Shown: positions 17,024-23,337 of the stretch, piece after piece | How positions within the stretch are numbered: the stretch's first letter is position 1 | How the letters are laid out: every line of letters starts with the position of its first letter | Assembly: GCA_003504855.1 (NCBI GenBank) | Contig: DNZD01000287.1 | Location: 1-28,973 of the forward strand | DNA: 28,973 bases | Direction: 5' to 3' | From: Cytophagales bacterium | GTDB taxonomy: Bacteria > Bacteroidota > Bacteroidia > Cytophagales > Cyclobacteriaceae | Translations under genes and position numbers: made by a program | Notes under the pieces: model-generated | What the model was told of the DNA's origin: nothing | The model's database searches: none | The model's input: the letters and a program-made list of their open reading frames with translations, nothing else

Positions 17024-17057
17024 TTTGTTTAAATGCTATAAAAAATTACTACCTTTG
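17024..17057 (+). promoter_or_regulatory. promoter of greA, directly upstream of a terminator hairpin
   Basis: TTTG at 17024-17027 and TACCTTTG at 17050-17057 form a Bacteroidota-type promoter, with a 22-base spacer that is slightly long. Transcription should start near 17061-17063, only a base or two before the terminator hairpin that begins at 17064. Confidence 0.6.
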
Positions 17058-17063
17058 ATTATT

Positions 17064-17104
17064 GCAACAACGGTTTCTACCCCGAAGCCGTTGTTGCTTT
17101 TTTT
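17064..17104 (+). terminator. strong intrinsic terminator in the greA leader
   Basis: Ten perfect pairs (17064-17073 with 17088-17097) are extended by about four more (one G-T) to a six-base loop, and followed by seven T (17098-17104). It can serve as the terminator for the pentapeptide-repeat gene. It also lies between the greA promoter and the greA ATG at 17133, so it may act as an attenuator that releases an RNA of about 40 bases. Confidence 0.85.
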
Positions 17105-17132
17105 AACGACCTGAGTACAAACAAAAAAGTTT

Positions 17133-17606
17133 ATGGCCAAAGTATCCTACTATACCAAAGAGGGGCTGGATAAATTGATGGCGGAATTGAATACGCTCAA
17201 GACCAAAGGGCGTGCCGACATCGCCCGTCAAATCGCCGAAGCGCGCGACAAAGGCGACCTCAGCGAAAATGCGGAGTACGATGCAGCGAAAGACGCCCAG
17301 GGCCATCTCGAAGCGAAGATCGCACAGTTGGGTGAACTCATGTCCAACGCAAGACTGATCGACGAAAGTAAATTGGATACGGAGACTGTATCTATTCTCT
17401 CCAAAGTCACGATCAAAAACAAGAAGAACAACGCCACCGTCACCTACACCCTCGTTTCTGAGGAGGAGGCTGATCTGAAGGCCGGCCGTATTTCAACCAT
17501 GTCACCCATTGGCAAAGGACTGTTGGGAAAGAAGAAGGGTGATCTGGCCAAAATCAAAACGCCGGCCGGCGAAATAGAATTTGAAGTTGTGAAAATCGAA
17601 ATCTGA
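17133..17606 (+). CDS. greA: transcription elongation factor GreA
   Basis: This 157-residue protein enters the secondary channel of RNA polymerase and rescues backtracked complexes by stimulating transcript cleavage. The N-terminal coiled coil (about 1-75) carries the acidic tip in GDLSENAEYDAAK, with Asp42 and Glu45 as the residues that hold the catalytic Mg2+. The C-terminal FKBP-like domain ends with the usual ISTMSPIGKGLLGKKKGD motif. Length is standard. It heads a plus-strand group with the HIT and PLP-enzyme genes (one base, then a four-base overlap). Its leader contains a promoter followed at once by a terminator hairpin. Confidence 0.97.
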   Translation: MAKVSYYTKEGLDKLMAELNTLKTKGRADIARQIAEARDKGDLSENAEYDAAKDAQGHLEAKIAQLGELMSNARLIDESKLDTETVSILSKVTIKNKKNNATVTYTLVSEEEADLKAGRISTMSPIGKGLLGKKKGDLAKIKTPAGEIEFEVVKIEI

Positions 17607-17607
17607 T

Positions 17608-18000
17608 ATGGCCTCCATTTTTAACAGGATCATTAACCGGGAAATCCCGGCACATATCGTGGCTGAAAATGATCACTACCTGGCCTTTCTGGATATCATG
17701 CCGCTGACGAAGGGACATACCCTCGTGATTCCCAAAAAGGAAGTGGACTATATTTTTGACCTGGACGATGCGACATTGTCCGGATTGCACCTCTTTGCGA
17801 AGAGTGTAGCCCTGGCGTTACGCAAAGCAATACCTTGTCAACGAATCGGTGTTGCCGTGCTCGGCATGGAGGTTCCCCACGCACATATCCATCTTGTGCC
17901 GATGAATTCCATGGGAGATGTGAATTTTGCCAACCCCAAGCTCAAGCTTTCCACGGAAGAGATGACGGCCATTGCGGCAAGTATCCGTGCCGCCCAATGA
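17608..18000 (+). CDS. HIT-family nucleotide hydrolase
   Basis: This 130-residue histidine-triad protein is of the HinT kind and should hydrolyse purine nucleoside phosphoramidates or similar AMP-linked compounds. The triad HAHIHLV is at 91-97, with His93 the likely nucleophile. The front half shows the family pattern (FNRIINREIPAHIVAENDHYLAFLDI, with PLTKGHTLVIPK at 32-43). It begins one base after the greA stop, a pairing I have seen in other Bacteroidota, and overlaps the next gene by four bases. Confidence 0.93.
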   Translation: MASIFNRIINREIPAHIVAENDHYLAFLDIMPLTKGHTLVIPKKEVDYIFDLDDATLSGLHLFAKSVALALRKAIPCQRIGVAVLGMEVPHAHIHLVPMNSMGDVNFANPKLKLSTEEMTAIAASIRAAQ

Positions 18001-19109
18001 TAAATATCTCGCGCCCCACCTTGCTACTGGATGAAGCAATCTGCAAGTCCAATATTCAATCGATAGCTAACCGCGCTTCAAAGGCCGGTGTTGTCCTCAG
18101 ACCCCACTTCAAGACACATCAATCACACGAAATTGGTCGTTGGTTTCGGGAGGCGGGAGTTACCTCGTGCACGGTTTCGTCCGTTCAGATGGCTGAGTAC
18201 TTTGCTACCGATGGCTGGAGTGATATTACAGTCGCCTTTCCGGTGAATTACCTGGAGGCTGATGTGATTGACCGGTTGGCTTCGCAATGCCGTATGAATA
18301 TTCTCGCTGTGGCGCCGGAAGCAATATTAGCATTGGACAAGCGCATCAGTCATCCGGTTCATTGCTTCATCGAAATTGATACCGGCTATGGTCGCACGGG
18401 CGTGAAGCCTGAAGATGATCAGTCAATTGAATCTATACTTCAGGCAATCGCCGACAGCAAGCACATATCATTTGCTGGTTTCCTCACACACGCCGGTCAG
18501 AGCTACGCGGCCCGGAATGCAAAAACCATTCTCGAGGTTCATGAAACTACGCGGAATAGTATGGTGGCTTTGGGTAATCGCTATCGTAAACGCTATCCGC
18601 ACGTGGTCTTGTCAATCGGGGATACACCGACCTGTAGCCTTGCAGAAGACTTTACGGGAATTCAGGAAATCAGGCCAGGTAACCTGGTGTTCTATGACAT
18701 TCAACAGATGTACATCGGGGCGTGTCGTCGGAATAATATCGCCATTGCCCTGGCATGTCCGGTGGTGGCTGTGTATCGCGACAGGCAGGAAGTAATTGTA
18801 CATGGCGGCAGTGTTCATTTTTCCAAGGATATGGCCAAAACCCCAGGCGGTCTTACCCACTTCGGAGAAGTGGTTCGACTTAGGGACACGGGTTGGGAAT
18901 TGTTGGATGAGCCTGTTTTTGTAAAATCGCTTTCACAGGAGCACGGCATTATCAGCTGGCCCCATGAGCAAGGTTGGCAGCCCGTGCCGGGTGAGGTGAT
19001 TGGAGTCCTACCTGTTCATGCTTGCCTCACGGCGGATGCCATGGGTGCCTACCTGACGACCTCGGGACATAAGATCCCGGCGATGCCGTCGGGCATCAGA
19101 CGAAATTGA
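17997..19109 (+). CDS. D-threonine aldolase / D-serine dehydratase-like PLP enzyme
   Basis: This 370-residue enzyme has the alanine-racemase-type barrel of the D-threonine aldolase and D-serine dehydratase (DSD1) group. The PLP-binding Lys is Lys39 in RPHFKTH. His341 and Cys343 in PVHACLTAD are the metal ligands that set the family apart from alanine racemase. It should cleave or dehydrate a D-hydroxy-amino acid using PLP and a divalent metal; the exact substrate cannot be read. The ATG at 17997 overlaps the HIT gene stop (ATGA). An upstream in-frame extension lies inside the HIT gene and is rejected. Its 3' end overlaps the convergent gpsA by 14 bases. Confidence 0.88.
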   Translation: MINISRPTLLLDEAICKSNIQSIANRASKAGVVLRPHFKTHQSHEIGRWFREAGVTSCTVSSVQMAEYFATDGWSDITVAFPVNYLEADVIDRLASQCRMNILAVAPEAILALDKRISHPVHCFIEIDTGYGRTGVKPEDDQSIESILQAIADSKHISFAGFLTHAGQSYAARNAKTILEVHETTRNSMVALGNRYRKRYPHVVLSIGDTPTCSLAEDFTGIQEIRPGNLVFYDIQQMYIGACRRNNIAIALACPVVAVYRDRQEVIVHGGSVHFSKDMAKTPGGLTHFGEVVRLRDTGWELLDEPVFVKSLSQEHGIISWPHEQGWQPVPGEVIGVLPVHACLTADAMGAYLTTSGHKIPAMPSGIRRN

Positions 19110-20148
19110 TGTCAACATTAAGGGGGTAACGCATCAGGTAATCCAATGCGTCCTGAACGGTCATACCTTCAAAAAGTACTTTGTACAGGGTGTCGGTAAT
19201 CAACGGCCGCAGCTTGTAGTGATCGCTGACTTTTTTGACGATGCGAATGGTGTTTACCCCTTCGGCCACTTCTTCCATTTCTTCCAGGATGTCCTTCAGT
19301 TTCTCACCTTTGGCTAACCGGTATCCTACCGTGTAGTTGCGACTGGTGGGGCTGTTGCAGGTAGCCACCAGGTCACCAATGCCGGCCACGCCAAGAAAGG
19401 ATTTGGTATCTCCACCTAGGGCTTTGCCAAGATACACCATCTCGACAGCGCCACGGCTGATCAATAAGCCTTTTGCGTTTTCACCATAGCCGAGACCACT
19501 TAAGGCACCTGAGGCGATGGCAATAATGTTCTTCAATACGCCAGCGATTTCCACGCCGACAAGGTCATTGTTTTCATATACCTGAAAGCGGCTGTTCCGA
19601 AGCAGTCGCTTGCCTGTCTGCACCACTTCATGAAAATGGCTCGCCACCACGGTGGCACCAGGCTGGCGTTGGGCCAGTTCGCGCGAAAGGTTAGGCCCCG
19701 CGAGGCAACCCACACGCACCACCACACTCTCTTCGGTGATGACCTCACTCATGGTCTTCACCTGTTTGCGGCTTAGTGTTGGTACCGATTCGATGGACTC
19801 GCCTTTGTTTAGTTTGATATCAAACCCTTTGGTGCCGTGAATGAGGATATGGTAGGGGTGGAGGTGGGGAGCCAGTTTTTTCATCATGGCCCTGAAGTGC
19901 TCGGAAGGGACGATCGGGAAGATCACCTCGCATTGGTCGGCGAGGTAGGCCATGTCGTCGGTGGGCAGGATGTTCTTGTGCATCTTATGCCCCCGGTTGT
20001 CGCGCTTTTCCAGGATGCGGTGAATCACCTTCTCGTCACGCACATACAAAAGTACCTTTCGGTTGTTGCGGGCGATAATGTTGGCGATCACGGACCCGAA
20101 ATTGCCAGACCCGATAACTCCGATGGGTTTATCCAATGAGTTTCTCAA
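19096..20148 (-). CDS. gpsA: glycerol-3-phosphate dehydrogenase [NAD(P)+]
   Basis: This 350-residue cytoplasmic enzyme reduces dihydroxyacetone phosphate to sn-glycerol 3-phosphate, the backbone of phospholipids. The NAD-binding loop GSGNFG is at 13-18. Further on are the conserved IHGTKGFD and EIAGVLKNIIAIASG motifs (the Lys of LKN is catalytic), and GVAGIGDLVATC. No ATG fits the beginning. The start is a TTG at 20148 (overlapping the acyltransferase gene by 20 bases) or, equally plausibly, a TTG at 20136, which gives MDKPIGVIGSG and 346 residues. Either way translation is probably coupled to the upstream acyltransferase, which would use its product. Confidence 0.94.
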   Translation of the reverse strand: MRNSLDKPIGVIGSGNFGSVIANIIARNNRKVLLYVRDEKVIHRILEKRDNRGHKMHKNILPTDDMAYLADQCEVIFPIVPSEHFRAMMKKLAPHLHPYHILIHGTKGFDIKLNKGESIESVPTLSRKQVKTMSEVITEESVVVRVGCLAGPNLSRELAQRQPGATVVASHFHEVVQTGKRLLRNSRFQVYENNDLVGVEIAGVLKNIIAIASGALSGLGYGENAKGLLISRGAVEMVYLGKALGGDTKSFLGVAGIGDLVATCNSPTSRNYTVGYRLAKGEKLKDILEEMEEVAEGVNTIRIVKKVSDHYKLRPLITDTLYKVLFEGMTVQDALDYLMRYPLNVDINFV

Positions 20149-21826
20149 GTTCGTAGCCGACCAGGCGGTTGTGGTAGTAGTAGAGTACGTTGAGATCCTG
20201 TGTAACGATATTTCCTTTTTTGTTTTTCAGGAGGGGACGTTTCAAGTGGAAGGTGCCAACATTCTCCAAACCGCGGCGGATGATCAGGTCGATTTCACCT
20301 TTCAGGTGAGTGGCATAGAACACCTTGCCGTCATCCTTCATGCGATAGATTTCCTTTCTTACTTTTTTCACCGCAGCCCGGAATTCCACATAAGGAATTT
20401 CCATTTCTTCTTCCGGCAAACGGAGGAAGCCAAAGAGGTCCAGGTTGGGATGTTTCTTCATCAACATCTCAAAGGCCACGAATGCCACCAGGTGACTGGC
20501 AAAGATCCGGTTGATCCGGTGGTACTCACTGACAATCTTGCTTGATAGTAACCGGGTATATTCGTTTTCGCGCTGCTTGTCGACGGTCACCTGACCGTTG
20601 GTCATGAAGTACTCCCGGGGATTCAATACACGACCTTGCGCATCCAGGCTATTGCCTTCTTCATCCACGGGGTTGCCCATCACGTCGAGGCCAGGTCCGA
20701 TGGATACCGAAATATTAGAGCCTTTGGTGAAGAACTTAAACAGGAACTTCACGAGCTGGAAACTGCCGTAGTTGTCCTGCTCGGCGAAGTAGCGGTCTTG
20801 TCCTTTCACCTGCAGGTAATCTTCAATGAGTTCAGGAGCCTCCAGTACAAAATGATAATTGAGGGTAACGGGCACCACGAAAATCTTGCGGGTTTCTTCT
20901 CCACCTTCCAGGTACAGGTTTCGCTGTGCCTCAATGGCGGTGCTGAGCAGACCCAGTTTAAGTTGCTTTTCAATCATTCCCGAACGGGAGCGGGTACCTC
21001 CCGGGAAGAAGAGGCTGTGCGCTCCCTTTTGGAGCGCCAGGTTAGAGTACATCTTCAGTGTCTCCAGGTAAGGCAGATTCTTCTTGCGACGGTCTACTTT
21101 GTAAGCACCGAGGCTATTCATGAAGTACGCGAAGATCTTGATGTTAAACAGGTTCAGTCCTGCGCCATATAGAAATGCCGGCAACCCAAGCGAGTGAATA
21201 ACCCACCCAATCAGAATACTGTCGAGGTTGCTGAAGTGTGTCGGTACCATGACTACGGTACCTTTCTTAGCCAACGCACGCAGCATTTTCACCTTGCCCA
21301 CGATATGAATCTTGTCGCGCAAGGTGTATTGGTTGCGGAAGTAAGCACCGAATTTCTTTACGCGGGCCCCGTTCAACAGACGAACGAACCAGAACTTAAT
21401 CGCTTCGCGCGCAAATTTGTATGAACTGGCCTTGAAATTGCCGGCAATTTCACTGGCGTACCGATGCACAATTTCGTGCAGGATCTCTTCTTCTTTTTTC
21501 CCCGCTTCCTCGGGCGTCTTGTTGCTGATTTCGATCAATTCATTCTTGATCCGGGACCAGAATTTGGGCTCGTCTTTGGGGTCTACACGCCAGCGGTTTC
21601 GCTTGATCCGGTTTTGCTCGCGATGAACTGTGGTCTCCAACTCGTCGATCAGTTGCTTCCGCGAAGGGCGCAACAACCTGATTTGCTCGATGGCCTTCTG
21701 GGTAACTTCTTCCAGAAATTCCTTCCGGTTTTTGCTCAGTTGATATACCGGCCAGTCCGGGATGCCATCCAGGATGGGCTCATAGCCAATGTTCTTGTTC
21801 TTTTTTTCTTCGAGGATTTCCGCCAT
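20129..21826 (-). CDS. glycerol-3-phosphate acyltransferase-like protein (PlsB/DHAPAT type)
   Basis: This 565-residue acyltransferase of the glycerolipid family should be bound at the inner membrane. Motif I HFSNLD is at 197-202, a motif II-like AYKVDRR at 241-247, motif III FFPGGTRSRSG at 273-283 and motif IV VPVTLNYH at 318-325. Motif III normally reads FPEGTRS or VEGGRS; here the Glu is Gly276. A charged helical region of about 120 residues comes first, and about 160 residues follow the catalytic part, as in PlsB-like proteins. The start is the ATG at 21824-21826. The frame runs to a TTG at 21871, but the promoter at 21844-21872 lies inside that extension. It overlaps gpsA, which makes glycerol 3-phosphate, its likely substrate. 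Confidence 0.83.
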   Translation of the reverse strand: MAEILEEKKNKNIGYEPILDGIPDWPVYQLSKNRKEFLEEVTQKAIEQIRLLRPSRKQLIDELETTVHREQNRIKRNRWRVDPKDEPKFWSRIKNELIEISNKTPEEAGKKEEEILHEIVHRYASEIAGNFKASSYKFAREAIKFWFVRLLNGARVKKFGAYFRNQYTLRDKIHIVGKVKMLRALAKKGTVVMVPTHFSNLDSILIGWVIHSLGLPAFLYGAGLNLFNIKIFAYFMNSLGAYKVDRRKKNLPYLETLKMYSNLALQKGAHSLFFPGGTRSRSGMIEKQLKLGLLSTAIEAQRNLYLEGGEETRKIFVVPVTLNYHFVLEAPELIEDYLQVKGQDRYFAEQDNYGSFQLVKFLFKFFTKGSNISVSIGPGLDVMGNPVDEEGNSLDAQGRVLNPREYFMTNGQVTVDKQRENEYTRLLSSKIVSEYHRINRIFASHLVAFVAFEMLMKKHPNLDLFGFLRLPEEEMEIPYVEFRAAVKKVRKEIYRMKDDGKVFYATHLKGEIDLIIRRGLENVGTFHLKRPLLKNKKGNIVTQDLNVLYYYHNRLVGYELEKLIG

Positions 21827-21843
21827 ACAACCAGACTGGGGGC

Positions 21844-21872
21844 CAAAGTTATAAACTTTGACAACATTCAAA
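21844..21872 (-). promoter_or_regulatory. Bacteroidota promoter of the acyltransferase-gpsA pair
   Basis: On the minus strand TTTG (21869-21872) and TAACTTTG (21844-21851, a perfect TAnnTTTG) are separated by 17 bases. The -7 box ends 17 bases before the acyltransferase ATG. The -33 box overlaps the last codons of the 79-residue gene upstream. Confidence 0.65.
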
Positions 21873-22107
21873 GGGCATCTTTTGCAGCCCGTAAAGCTGC
21901 CGCCATCGCATCAAACTGGGTCATGGCTGCCGCTATGAAGGACGGAGACACGAGGGCTTTCACCTCTTCTTCCGAGGTAAGATCATATTCCGGAATCTTA
22001 TAGGTCTGTTCCAGCAGGCCAAGCTCCAACTTGATCAGATAACGATTGTTCCATTGGAAGAGTGTGATCTTGCAATGGGGATGGGGAATTTCACCAACGA
22101 CGCGCAT
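21868..22107 (-). CDS. small conserved-looking protein, 79 residues
   Basis: This 79-residue protein begins MRVVGEIPHPHCKITLFQWN and reads like a real, compact fold: alternating hydrophobic strands (CKITLFQWNNRYLIKLELG), then EQTYKIPEYDL, then two helices ending ALRAAKDAL. I believe similar short proteins occur in many Bacteroidota, but I cannot name a function. The ATG at 22105-22107 is chosen. The frame stays open upstream to 22359, but that part runs inside the DUF1501 gene and its translation lacks protein-like character. A one-mismatch promoter box (TACCTTCG, minus strand, 22112-22119) sits just before the ATG. Confidence 0.65.
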   Translation of the reverse strand: MRVVGEIPHPHCKITLFQWNNRYLIKLELGLLEQTYKIPEYDLTSEEEVKALVSPSFIAAAMTQFDAMAAALRAAKDAL

Positions 22108-22132
22108 AGCCCGAAGGTAACAGGGCCCGGGT

Positions 22133-23083
22133 TCAGAACAATGCGAGTGGCTCGAAAGTGCTGACCGATGATCCTCCCAGCCATTGGCCCACCAGGGTGG
22201 TGTACACCCGGCGATAGTCAATAGTCGTCGGAATGCCCCCGTGATCGGTACGGGAAACCCGGGTCTCATTAAATATGCCCGGTACCCGCAACTTTTCACC
22301 GAACAGGAACAAACAGTTTCCTGCTCCATGATGGGTACCACCCAGCCGGTTCTCCTCAAGGGTTCTGCCGAATTCTGAATAGGTGAGGATAGTCGTTTCC
22401 TTGAAATGATCTGTGGCCTGAAGATCTTTGATCAGCGCGTTCACTGAAGAGGAATAGGTCTTAAGCATCGCTGCATGTTGCGGACCCTGATCTACATGCG
22501 TATCAAACCCGGAGAGGCTCGCTTGATAAAACTGATGGGATGCACCAGATTGAATGGCCCTGGCTATGTTCCGCAGTTGTTGTGCAAATTCGTTATCCGG
22601 ATAGGTGGCATCCGCAGACCTTGGGCTCGTGATATGATTGTCAATGCAGCCAACACTTTCCGGATTGACAAGCATGTTGGACATCCCGTGACGTTCTGTC
22701 CATTGCTTGCCCTCACGGCCTGCGAGCGTGCCGGTATGCCAATTAAGAATCGCTTTATGATGGGTCTGCTCGGGCACTGGAAACCCTACATTGTTAAGTA
22801 CCGTCACAAAACCCTGATCCCAGGCTTCGCGCAACGGCTCCAGGGCGGGATGAAGACCGTGGGTGTCGGACACACGTATCAGGGAATGTGCTTGAAGTGC
22901 AAGGGTGGGTCGATCGTGATAGTACAATTCCTCGCGATAGGGTACTATCGTATTTAGTCCATCATTTCCTCCCAACAGTCGAATAATGATTATGCGCCTT
23001 GAATTGGCTGCCGGCAGAATCCCGACAGCCAGCAGGGCACCCGTGGTAATAGCTGAACGCCTGATAAATTCACGTCGGTTCAT
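22133..23083 (-). CDS. DUF1501 (sulfatase-fold-like) exported protein with Tat-type signal
   Basis: This 316-residue protein begins MNRREFIRRSAITTGALL, a twin-arginine signal (RREFIRR) with a short hydrophobic stretch, so it is probably exported folded. Typical DUF1501 motifs follow: RLLGGNDGLNTIVPY near 34-48, GFPVPEQTHHKAILNWHTG (about 100-118), SGFDTH, TYSEFGRT and GTHHGAGN. The conserved His and Asp residues suggest a metal-dependent alkaline-phosphatase-like fold, with unknown substrate. It is shorter than the roughly 400 residues I expect, and I see no DUF1800 gene beside it, the usual partner. The ATG at 23081-23083 is chosen because it begins the signal; upstream in-frame codons to 23128 are not signal-like. 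Confidence 0.85.
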   Translation of the reverse strand: MNRREFIRRSAITTGALLAVGILPAANSRRIIIIRLLGGNDGLNTIVPYREELYYHDRPTLALQAHSLIRVSDTHGLHPALEPLREAWDQGFVTVLNNVGFPVPEQTHHKAILNWHTGTLAGREGKQWTERHGMSNMLVNPESVGCIDNHITSPRSADATYPDNEFAQQLRNIARAIQSGASHQFYQASLSGFDTHVDQGPQHAAMLKTYSSSVNALIKDLQATDHFKETTILTYSEFGRTLEENRLGGTHHGAGNCLFLFGEKLRVPGIFNETRVSRTDHGGIPTTIDYRRVYTTLVGQWLGGSSVSTFEPLALF

Positions 23084-23281
23084 AGTAGCATCACGAATCA
23101 ATCCACACATTAGTAATGGTCTTTCCATAGATTCCCTTACTATGGGGTATCAATCGACCAGCATTCCCTTTAGATACCTATTAGACTGAAAAGTTTAAGG
23201 CGTTATTCCAGTCAATCCAATATTTGCGATGAATGCTCGTTTTTTGTTGAGGAGTGGAGAATTTCAGCTTTGGTAACAGCC

Positions 23282-23311
23282 TTGGAACATCCTACTTTTA
23301 GGGTACTTTTG
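23282..23311 (+). promoter_or_regulatory. Bacteroidota promoter of the T9SS protein gene
   Basis: TTG at 23282-23284 and TACTTTTG at 23304-23311 (perfect TAnnTTTG) are about 19 bases apart, the ideal arrangement. The start site should be near 23315-23318 and the leader about 20 bases. This is the best complete promoter in the window. The 254-base gap between this gene and the divergent DUF1501 gene otherwise holds only a weak inverted repeat at 23125-23145. Confidence 0.7.
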
Positions 23312-23337
23312 TTATTATCGTTCGAGAACTGCGGCAG

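Noticed and set aside
17835..17996. 54-codon upstream extension of the D-threonine-aldolase-like gene
   Set aside because: It lies inside the HIT gene, is Cys/His-rich nonsense, and the ATGA overlap at 17997 gives the family's normal start.
22108..22359. Upstream extension of the 79-residue gene
   Set aside because: It overlaps the end of the DUF1501 gene in another frame, reads poorly, and a natural ATG sits at 22107.
23125..23145. Inverted repeat CCATAG-N9-CTATGG upstream of the DUF1501 gene
   Set aside because: Only six-base arms and no supporting evidence; could be an operator but chance is likely.
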